Source: Ricordea florida (taxonomy: Eukaryota > Cnidaria > Anthozoa > Corallimorpharia > Ricordeidae). From it: a DNA stretch of 64,000 nucleotides. Below, piece after piece: positions 58,801-64,000 of this stretch (positions are counted from its first letter, which is position 1; every line of letters begins with the position of its first letter). A program made the translations under genes and the position numbers. The stretch covers positions 27,379,502 to 27,443,501 of the forward strand of contig OX453285.1 of assembly GCA_949710005.1 (NCBI GenBank), read 5' to 3'. The notes below the pieces were generated by a model that did no database searches, was not told the origin of the DNA, and saw nothing but the letters and a program-made list of their open reading frames with translations.

Positions 58801-59117
58801 CCTCCGTGAAAACGTCGTCCCATTCTGATAGGGTTTCTTCCCAGGAAAAATTTCTCATATCCCGTACGCGTCTTAATTTAAAGCTTCGTCCCGCATCTTG
58901 GCAAGAAAATGCCCCCAACAAACATATCAATGCCTGCATACAACCCTGTCTAAGACGGGTAACTAATTTTGATGAAGGTGGACGGTGGCAACCAAACATC
59001 TTATTGAAAAAAATTGATTGAATAATACCTGAAAGACGTTTCATTTTTTTTTCTCACGGCAGTGATCAAGAACAAGAGCGGGACGCCTTTGCGGGGATAT
59101 TTTACGGTCTGCTGTGA
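38087..59117 (+). CDS. HFM1: HFM1/MER3, meiotic crossover DNA helicase
   Basis: Ski2-like 3'-5' DNA helicase needed for crossover formation in meiosis. Exons: 38087-38163, 38843-39312, 39966-40064, 40543-40605, 40949-41019, 41178-41310, 41750-41901, 42504-42584, 42694-42849, 43507-43553, 44054-44207, 44434-44522, 44970-45013, 45494-45595, 45988-46013, 46348-46467, 46721-46768, 46874-46920, 47125-47258, 47655-47702, 48484-48564, 49567-49658, 49765-49871, 50311-50358, 50459-50522, 50610-50643, 51046-51127, 51309-51355, 51488-51573, 52037-52069, 52330-52380, 53124-53284, 53571-53677, 54657-54718, 54879-54933, 55023-55095, 55395-55455, 55818-55875, 56425-56543, 57387-57585, 57828-58446, 58590-58634, 59063-59117; 4500 nt, 1499 aa, all phases match (human 1435). 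Walker A APTGSGKT 272-279, DEVH 381-384, SATIPN 426-431, QMIGRAGRP 619-627, then Sec63-like domain and zinc motif C1106, H1108, C1110, C1116, H1118, C1120. Start is the first ATG after an acceptor. C-terminus ends GIFYGLL. Two U12-type introns and one GC-AG intron are described separately. Confidence 0.95.
39428..39740 (+). mobile_element. tRNA-derived SINE
   Basis: tRNA-like head at 39428-39505 with A box TTAGCTCAGTTGGTAGAGC and B box GGTTCAAACCC, closed by GGACCA. The body has ATCTGTAAATGGTTAGAC and GGACGATAAACCGTAGTACC. A SINE, not a working tRNA gene: it continues without a terminator run and sits in HFM1 intron 2. 3' end uncertain. Confidence 0.8.
40606..40948 (+). promoter_or_regulatory. 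U12-type GT-AG intron of HFM1
   Basis: Donor GTATCCTTTC matches the minor-spliceosome consensus RTATCCTTT. Branch site TTCCTTAAC (40931-40939) is a perfect U12 match, its adenosine about 10 bases before the AG, with no polypyrimidine tract between. Removing it gives [20 protein letters not shown] in frame, which aligns to human HFM1. Confidence 0.85.
41540..41625. repeat. Lone copy of the 106-bp satellite unit
   Basis: TACTATACTGTGGTATTTTT, CCATGTGGTTCTATC and CAAACCATGTAGTGTGACTA correspond, in order, to the KDM7-intron satellite, so the unit also exists as a dispersed copy. HFM1 intron 6. Confidence 0.65.
43018..43316 (-). mobile_element. tRNA-derived SINE with (ATT)n tail, minus strand
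   Basis: On the minus strand: head GGTTGGCGCAGTGGTGAGAG (A box) and GGGTTCGATTCCCGG (B box) near 43316-43250, body with CTCCGGGTACTCCG, then AATAAAGTTCATTATC and an ATT run as tail. HFM1 intron 9. Confidence 0.85.
43784..43884. repeat. (ATCT)n microsatellite
   Basis: About 25 ATCT units, trailing off into degenerate TATCTATCTG repeats to about 43945. HFM1 intron 10. Confidence 0.95.
45014..45493 (+). promoter_or_regulatory. GC-AG intron of HFM1
   Basis: Exon 13 ([15 protein letters not shown]) ends AAGAG followed by GCAAGT, otherwise an ideal donor. Splicing to TTTTCAG at 45493 restores the frame into [13 protein letters not shown], as in human HFM1. No GT donor nearby keeps the frame. Confidence 0.8.
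45720..45905 (+). repeat. Possible non-LTR retrotransposon 3' tail
   Basis: Ends GTATAATACAATAAACTC followed by AAACAAACTC, a pattern typical of LINE 3' ends; no reading frame. HFM1 intron 14. Confidence 0.35.
46075..46165 (-). repeat. Fold-back family fragment (copy 5)
   Basis: GGGTAAATCAAACGAATTGA, GTAAGTTATACCACCGTAAG and GCGTTAGCCTTTCGTCGGAG. Single arm in HFM1 intron 15. The short stretch ATGACCTTAACTGTTTCTTG occurs on both sides (45957-45976 and 46164-46183), so it looks like a duplicated target. Confidence 0.65.
47315..47420 (+). repeat. TATGCCTTATTGA-family repeat
   Basis: TATGCCTTATTGACCAAATG and CAAGATGGTTGCATATTTG, shared with 9704-9790 and, inverted, with 62345-62397. HFM1 intron 19. 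Confidence 0.45.
48746..49423. mobile_element. Outer element with GTTATTTAATG ends
   Basis: Left CAGTCGTTATTTAATGGGGG, right in inverse CGGTCATTATTTAGTGAGGG, both followed by G-rich tracts. It is split by the element at 48914-49282. HFM1 intron 21. Confidence 0.5.
48914..49282. mobile_element. Inner element, 8-bp duplication AAAACCGT
   Basis: Ends TTAGACACATTATG and CATAATGTGTCTAA are inverted. The exact 8-base direct repeat AAAACCGT flanks (48906-48913, 49283-49290), as expected of hAT-like insertion. Subterminal CCGGCATAATGG repeats. Nested in the outer element. Confidence 0.8.
51712..51985. repeat. Fold-back family, long palindromic copy (copy 6)
   Basis: AACACAAGAAATTTGGATAA at the left is mirrored by TTATCCCAATTTCTTGTGTT at the right, axis near 51870. 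Both arms contain the TACCACCGTAAGG block. CTTGTACTGTGG flanks on both sides (51711-51722 and 51981-51992). It ends about 45 bases before HFM1 exon 30. Confidence 0.75.
52991..53110 (+). mobile_element. tRNA-derived SINE next to a splice acceptor
   Basis: Head at 52991-53065 with A box TATAGCTCAGTGGTAGAGC and B box GGTTCCACTCC; downstream ACTCGGATTTGC and a T-rich stretch. The HFM1 acceptor is at 53123, so the SINE body or its remnant supplies much of the sequence just upstream of exon 32. Confidence 0.7.
54060..54590 (+). pseudogene. Degenerate non-LTR reverse-transcriptase 3' remnant
   Basis: One frame near 54165-54255 reads [20 protein letters not shown] then [10 protein letters not shown] and a stop, resembling the C-terminal WNSLP-type motif of LINE reverse transcriptases. 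After it comes a T/A-rich 3' region ending AAAACAAATAAACAAAC. Upstream frames are interrupted. HFM1 intron 33. Confidence 0.4.
55096..55394 (+). promoter_or_regulatory. U12-type AT-AC intron of HFM1
   Basis: Donor ATATCCTTTC and acceptor TTAC fit the AT-AC class of minor-spliceosome introns. Branch site TTCTTAAC lies at 55378-55385, about 10 bases from the AC. No GT donor occurs near the exon end. Splicing gives [17 protein letters not shown] in frame; spacing of the Cys/His residues equals that of the human HFM1 zinc motif. Confidence 0.88.
55985..56225 (-). mobile_element. Degenerate tRNA-type SINE, minus strand
   Basis: GGAGAAAAACCC, GGAGAGAACCATCAACAAAC and a final GGAGGCGAGTGTTCTCACCA correspond to the minus-strand SINE at 43080-43316. 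The B box is decayed. HFM1 intron 38. Confidence 0.6.
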
Positions 59118-59772
59118 AAGGGAGTTGAACGGGTCAGGAAATGAGCAACGCAACTAACAAGTACTGTAGCTCCATGCTATGATAAAACATGGCTTTAAAA
59201 TGAATCTTTCTTTTTTGGTGTTAAAGTTCATAGTTTGTATTTACGATGCATCACTTGCCGTTTCATTTGCGCTTGGGGGGACACCCCGCTATTTTTATGG
59301 GAGTCCCCCCGGAAAGTGATAGACGAAACTGTACGCATAAGTGGGCACTCAATCGCGTGCAGTGGATTGAAAAGCGAGGTATGAAAGTCTGCCAGTAAAT
59401 CGTTGCCAAATGGAATGAATGCAGAATGACAGTCCAGAACTTTGTTGAGATTCGGTTCTTTCTTCAAAATAACAAGAATCTGTAACAGGAACAGCAAGTC
59501 TAATTGTACAATTTTTATTTTTATTTGTCTTAAGGTTTGTTTGGTCGTAAAAAGCTTCCACCCTTACTGAGGATTAGGTTTACCGTGAAAGATTAAAGTT
59601 CTGTCATTTATATTATTTGGAAAGAGGTTATTTCTTTAGCTATAGGCTTTAACATAAAGCACCTTTGCATACCGATTAAGGATTTGAGATCCAAAGATTA
59701 TTTGTAGATCACTGAACAGGAACCTCTGGCAACATTTTACACATTTCATTTTTTTGTTAAGAAGTTGGCTGC

Positions 59773-59874
59773 TTAACCCTTTCACTCCCAAGGGGTCTCC
59801 ATTTGACGAGTAAAATTGTCTGGCGTTAGACAGAGTAAAATCTATAAAGTCACTCTTGGGAGTGAAAGGGTTAA
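59773..59874. mobile_element. TTAA-flanked MITE, twin 1
   Basis: 102 bases including TTAA at both ends; terminal repeat CCCTTTCACTCCCAAGGG and its imperfect inverse CCCTTTCACTCCCAAGAG. TTAA duplication suggests a piggyBac-type origin (inferred). Confidence 0.85.
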
Positions 59875-59886
59875 GGGAGATAGTTA

Positions 59887-59988
59887 TTAACCCTTTCACT
59901 CCCAAGGGGTCTCCATTTGACGAGTAAAATTGTCTGGCGTTAGACAGAGTAAAATCTATAAAGTCACTCTTGGGAGTGAAAGGGTTAA
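59887..59988. mobile_element. TTAA-flanked MITE, twin 2
   Basis: Identical base for base to twin 1, same orientation, 12 bases downstream. Probably in the 3' UTR of GTF3C6 (minus strand). Confidence 0.85.
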
Positions 59989-60049
59989 AACGAAATTCAC
60001 TTCTCAGCTGGCCAAATAATACGTCCAGCTGTAAATTCATAGACAGACT

Positions 60050-61671
60050 TCATTGATCACTGTCAAGCTGTTTGCCCTTGTTACTCTCAGGTGGAGATTC
60101 CTAAAATGCAACAATTTCATGATAGTAAATGCTAGTAAATGCCACATCAAGGAAGTAATTAAATCTAATCTAGTCTAATCACACAAACTAAAACCAAAGT
60201 TCAGTGAAGCATTCAGTAGACTGAAACAAGAATGAACATTGATTCGCACCTGTTCCTTTGACTTTTCTACAAGGAATGTTCTTGTCATTTCCAATGTCTT
60301 TGTGGTGTGGCATTTGTACTTTAATGTTTTTACGATGTTGGAATCATCTGATTCTAAATAAGCAAGAGAACAAATTGAAATGGGTATCTGAGCACTTCAT
60401 GTTATAGTTGATCAGATTTTACAAAATGAAAGGCCAAAGCAGAGAAATATATGAAGCCAACCCTCACTACAAAATTCTGAAGATGAAAAAGGTTCAAGTA
60501 CCATTATAATCATTATTTTTCTTTTACCTTTTTCCTCAAACAAAACATGAGTTCCTAAAGCATCTGAAAGTAAAAGATAGAAACCATATTACATTTATAA
60601 TACTTATAGCATATTGGTAGATATCATAAGCCCCTTCATTGCAAAACAACTATGGTAGTTAAGGTACTGTACTTAAACAGTTTAGACATATTCAGAGAAT
60701 TGAAGAGTCCCACATTGCTGGTTCAAATTCTCACTCCCTGGCATCTCTTCAAAACAAGTGACATCCTTGGAGAAATATCTGTGTTTATTTTCAAACCAAA
60801 TTAAAGTCATTATTTACAGTGTACATAGTTTCAATGTGGCAAGAATTGTCTATAAGCACTCTAAGCCTTAAATGGAAAGGATCCAAGTCTATCTCATCTT
60901 TACTTGAAGGTATGACTTCAAGAATTGCTATATCTCATCCGACACAGGCAATAGGCCGCAAAAGTGACAATACCTGACCAGCTAGGAACTGATAAAACCA
61001 CAGTGTTAAACAAATCGGGGAGTTATCAGGATATGAAGTCACAGGAGACTGACCTTTAAACTGCCCTATGAATGTGTAGTGACCAATCTGTAGCACTGGT
61101 TCTTCAGTATCAATTCCCTAAGAGCAGGTTAATAAAAAAGGGGTGCCATTAATCTTCAAGGTGCTGCTTGAATCATGTAAGTATCTTGGTTGGTAGATGT
61201 ACATTGTTGTCTCAACTGATCCTTCGCCAATAGCTGGACGAATTGTCAGTTGAGATATCAAGGGTTAAGTTTTGGGAAGACTTGGCACTCACCCAGGTAA
61301 GTTACAAAACATACAGTCATGTAAACATATCTGCTGTGGTTCAATTTTATCCTTGGTTCAAATTTTATTGGAATGATTTCCCTACAGGCCCGGGGGGGTA
61401 CTTTAGGAATTTCTGGGTGGGGATGTGCCGCTGGAACCCTGAAACCCTTAGCCTATACCAGAGCTGGTTCAGCTGAATTTTGCTACCCTATACTAGAGTA
61501 AACCCCCCAAATCACTCCTATTCTAGAGTAGCTGTTTTCCACTAACACAGTCTAGCCAAAACAAAACCTTATACCACAATCGTTTCTCTCTCCAAAAATG
61601 ATTTTATTTACACTAGTTCAGTTTTTTTTTTTGATTCTCAACCAACTGGTCAGTTTTGTGAAAAATGATAC

Positions 61672-61702
<31 letters not shown>

Positions 61703-61749
61703 AACCCTATGCTAGAGTAAACTGCTTGAAAACCATACCCTTCACAGCG

Positions 61750-61789
<40 letters not shown>

Positions 61790-62487
61790 AGGCCTACAGG
61801 TCCCTACTTCATTATGCATGCCGTAGCCATACTGTTTCATTCTGTATAACAAGAAATATTTACATGTGCATTACCCTGAACAATTCATCTGCTGCATGCA
61901 TAATGAAGTAAGGACCTGTGCAGAAATCTTGCCATTTTATTTTCCTTTGTTTCAAACTCATTATCAGGAAACCAAAACTGAACCAAGGATAAAATTGAAG
62001 CACAACATACAGTATCTACCTACCAGAAGGCGGCAGTCAGAAGATTGACAGCTATACAAGAATTCGTTGTCAATGACTCCTTGCAATTTTATTAAGACAA
62101 TATGTTCCTGTTGAAATATAAATTATGTTATAACGTTCTACATCAAAAAAAAAAAATAAAATAAAATAATAATATATGCGGATCGATGTGGTGACAGTTG
62201 GGGTACTGAACAACTGTGAGAGTACTTAAAAGAAGTGAGAGGTGATGAGCAAGGGGGAGTATAGTTTTTCTCTCTTGATAATTTCAAACATTTAAAGTGA
62301 AAGATTGTTTCTGATTGTCTAGATGCCAAAATGTTCAAAGGGAATAAAAACAGAAAAGAGCTCGGTCCAGCCACATTGACCTCACGTTTGGTCAATATTT
62401 AATCTACCTACACTTCCAAACAAAACTTACTTCTCTTCACATTATTTTTCTCTACCTTACCTCCTCCTCCCAATCTTCATCCTCCAT
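60050..62487 (-). CDS. GTF3C6: GTF3C6, TFIIIC 35-kDa subunit homologue
   Basis: Subunit of TFIIIC, which binds internal promoters of tRNA genes and recruits TFIIIB for RNA polymerase III. Six minus-strand exons: 62487-62461, 62107-62024, 61117-61054, 60563-60528, 60353-60250, 60100-60050; 366 nt, 121 aa, all phases match. Starts MEDEDWEEE, a short acidic head, followed by the triple-barrel-type core: IVLIKLQGVIDNEFL, LLGIDTEEPVLQIGHYTFIG, DALGTHVLFEEK and TLKYKCHTTKTLEMTRTFLV. These align motif by motif with human GTF3C6. The human protein (213 aa) has a long acidic C-terminal tail; this one stops at QLDSDQ, so it is a compact form. Its start is 233 bases from the TMEM43 start on the other strand. 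Intron 2 holds a three-level transposon nest. Confidence 0.93.
61370..61933. mobile_element. hAT-like MITE, copy C (middle of nest)
   Basis: GGAATGATTTC start and GAAATCTTGCC end as in copies A and B. Exact 8-bp duplication ATTTTATT at 61362-61369 and 61934-61941. Interrupted 19 bases from its left end by another element. Confidence 0.88.
61389..61792. mobile_element. Innermost 404-bp element with GGGGGGGTACT ends
   Basis: Left CCCGGGGGGGTACTTT, right in inverse CCTGGGGGGGGTACTG. Exact 8-bp direct repeat CCTACAGG at 61381-61388 and 61793-61800. Interior has several TATACTAGAGTAAAC-type repeats. Removing it plus one duplicate restores copy C. Confidence 0.88.
62345..62397 (-). repeat. TATGCCTTATTGA-family fragment, inverted
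   Basis: CAGCCACATTGACCTCACGT then TTGGTCAATATT is the inverse of the sequence at 47325-47350. GTF3C6 intron 1. Confidence 0.4.
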
Positions 62488-62720
62488 CACACAAAAGTAC
62501 AAAGATCGGTTCAAAATTCGTCAAAATACCAACCCATGTTTTCCACCGAAACCGAGAGAAGCCGGATGAGTCGGTAGTCTGGATTCTTGTACCCAGACTT
62601 ACGTCCAGCTGAAAAAACTGCGCCTGTCATTTCTTTCCCTTTCAGAACACATTACTTCCTCTTTGGAAGTCCTTGTTATATTAATTCTGTTACAAGTCTT
62701 TCTCGAGATTACATGAAAAT
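62488..62720. promoter_or_regulatory. Probable bidirectional promoter GTF3C6/TMEM43
   Basis: 233 bases between divergent start codons. No TATA box. Shared use is inferred from spacing. Confidence 0.5.
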
Positions 62721-63771
62721 ATGTATCGAGCAAATGTAAGTATTATTTTTTTATTTCTTAAACAAGAAAAATAGTTGCTTTCGCGCGATCGAAGTCAGTT
62801 TTCGTGTTAACTATACTACATTATGCATGCGGACTTGGGTTCCATTGTTCCATAGAGTCTTGTTTAACAGATTAAAACGTAGGAATTGGGTTTGTATGGA
62901 AACCTTCTTAAAGAAGCAGCCCCTACGATGTTTACTTGCTTGTCTAGGTCTGTCATTCACGAGTACCATAAGCCAGAAACGCGAAAGGTTATCCAGTACT
63001 GTTGTGGAGACATACAGTACAAATTATCAGGACGTTACAAATCGATAATTTCGATACTCGATAAAATCGATTGTAATAGATATTTTCGATACTAATTGAA
63101 CGATTAATATACAAAATTGACAATAATCGATAGCAGAGGTTTTTGTGGTTATCGATTTTGATCGATTTTATGGATTTTGGTAATTTCATTTCTATTTTAA
63201 TCGATTTCCATCCATTTTCCCCTGACGAGTGGGCAACCACAAAACAGGCTTGTAGGAATGAACGTGTAGTTCGTTTGTGTATGTTTTTCTCCCGCAACAT
63301 CTATATATATATAATCAATAATCTGCGCCTAAATCTTTGGATTGCCTCTCGTATTATACAGTACTTACCAAATTTTGTGATTATCAATATTTATCGATTT
63401 TTTTAGCTAATCGATTAACAATAATTATCAATTGATATCGAGTAAACCATTAGTTTGTGATGATTGATTTGTAACGTCCTGAGTATATAAGTTATACAGT
63501 GTACATGTAATGTACGTATGTGCATTTATGGTATGATTGTCATGTTGCTATGTTTACAGTCATTTTCTATACTCTGATAATTATTATTGTATCCTGCTTT
63601 CTTTAGAATCCCAATGCCCCTGGAATGCATACAGTGAGTGACAGCCATGTACGCGTGTCATATTATAAAGACAAACCTGGCTTTTTTCAACAAGTTCAGA
63701 GCAGCTTTTGTGCCTCACTATTTGGGATCCTTCTTGTTATCAGTTCATTTCCTGTGTTGTACTGGAATGAG
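62721..63771 (+). CDS. TMEM43: TMEM43 (LUMA), 5' part, runs off the window
   Basis: Inner nuclear membrane protein that binds emerin and lamins. Two coding exons are visible: 62721-62735 (MYRAN, donor GTAAGT) and 63607-63771 (55 codons, phase 0, donor GTAACT). Exon 2 contains HVRVSYYKDKPGFFQQV and a hydrophobic segment SLFGILLVISSFPVLYW, then NE. This matches the human N-terminus, where HVKV and PGFLERL precede the first membrane helix ending near TNE. The short first exon followed by an intron also fits. The remaining exons lie beyond 64000. Confidence 0.8.
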
Positions 63772-63876
63772 GTAACTGGCATGAGTGAGCCTTTTTGATT
63801 GGAAAAGGGTTACACTAAGTGGTCTTGGTGTCCTATTGGTAATTCTCATAAAAATTGACAATGAAATCAGTGTAAA

Positions 63877-64000
63877 TGTTGTGGTTCAGTTTTATCCATG
63901 GCTTAAATTTTATTTTCCTTTGTTTTTTTTGGTATGGTTATGTATGATAACAAGTTTGAGACAGGAAAATAAAATACAAACCAAGGATAAAATTGAACCA
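63877..64000. mobile_element. Short relative of the outer nest MITE
   Basis: TGTTGTGGTTCAGTTTTATC at the left and GGATAAAATTGAACCA at the window edge are inverted ends; TATTTTCCTTTGTTT and its inverse AGGAAAATAAAATA form the inner arms. TMEM43 intron 2; the right end may be cut by the window. Confidence 0.7.

Larger units (their letters stand above)
59118..60049. other. Tail-to-tail intergene between HFM1 and GTF3C6
   Basis: Holds the 3' UTRs of both genes and twin MITEs (listed separately). No other exon seen on either strand. Confidence 0.5.
61332..62007. mobile_element. Outermost MITE of a three-level nest
   Basis: Left TGTGGTTCAATTTTATCCTT and right in inverse TGTGCTTCAATTTTATCCTT, with TATTTTCCTTTGTTTC inside the right arm. 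It ends 17 bases from a GTF3C6 donor. A compact relative begins at 63877. Confidence 0.75.

Noticed and set aside
59636..60040. 134-codon minus-strand reading frame with a repeated 30-residue block
   Set aside because: The repeat is simply the translation of the twin MITEs; no gene.
61235..61290. Plus-strand open stretch ending LALTQ followed by GTAAGT
   Set aside because: Lies in a GTF3C6 intron on the opposite strand, with no partner exon in frame and no recognisable family.

Overview
This is a gene-rich stretch of an animal nuclear genome. Genes are split into many short exons with GT-AG introns. The introns are full of simple repeats, tRNA-derived SINEs and dozens of small inverted-repeat (MITE-like) elements. 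Exon order, intron phases and protein similarity to human counterparts, together with the repeat style, suggest an anthozoan cnidarian, most likely a stony coral. The organism is my inference; no mitochondrial or ribosomal marker is present.

Six genes are rebuilt end to end and one partly, using splice sites and reading-frame continuity. Left to right: (1) a KDM7/PHF8-type histone demethylase, + strand, 2065-14011, 22 coding exons, 943 aa; (2) TBC1D30, a Rab GTPase-activating protein, + strand, 17320-26565, 9 exons, about 931 aa; (3) an unrecognised 160-aa coiled-coil protein, - strand, 30407-28972; (4) a MIC19/MIC25 (CHCHD3/6) MICOS subunit, + strand, 30613-about 37044; (5) the meiotic helicase HFM1/MER3, + strand, 38087-59117, 43 coding exons, 1499 aa; (6) the TFIIIC subunit GTF3C6, - strand, 62487-60050, 121 aa; (7) the 5' end of TMEM43, + strand, from 62721, running off the window. 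Two possible exons of an unidentified - strand gene lie at 340-1533. Genes 3/4 and 6/7 are head-to-head with about 0.2 kb between start codons, so each pair probably shares a promoter. HFM1 and GTF3C6 are tail-to-tail.

The most unusual gene-level signal is in HFM1. It appears to carry two minor-spliceosome (U12-type) introns: one GT-AG (40606-40948) and one AT-AC (55096-55394). The AT-AC intron splits a Cys/His zinc-binding motif. A GC-AG intron (45014-45493) is also needed. One HFM1 acceptor lies a few dozen bases downstream of a tRNA-type SINE head.

The repeats form several families. A palindromic family with a hammerhead-ribozyme-like core occurs in at least six places. A hAT-like MITE occurs three times with intact 8-bp target duplications. 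A three-deep nest of transposons sits inside a GTF3C6 intron. A 106-bp tandem satellite flanks one KDM7 exon. A 542-bp hairpin sits in TBC1D30, and two identical TTAA-flanked MITEs stand side by side at 59.8 kb. I see no CRISPR array, operon, prokaryotic gene or intact autonomous transposon.
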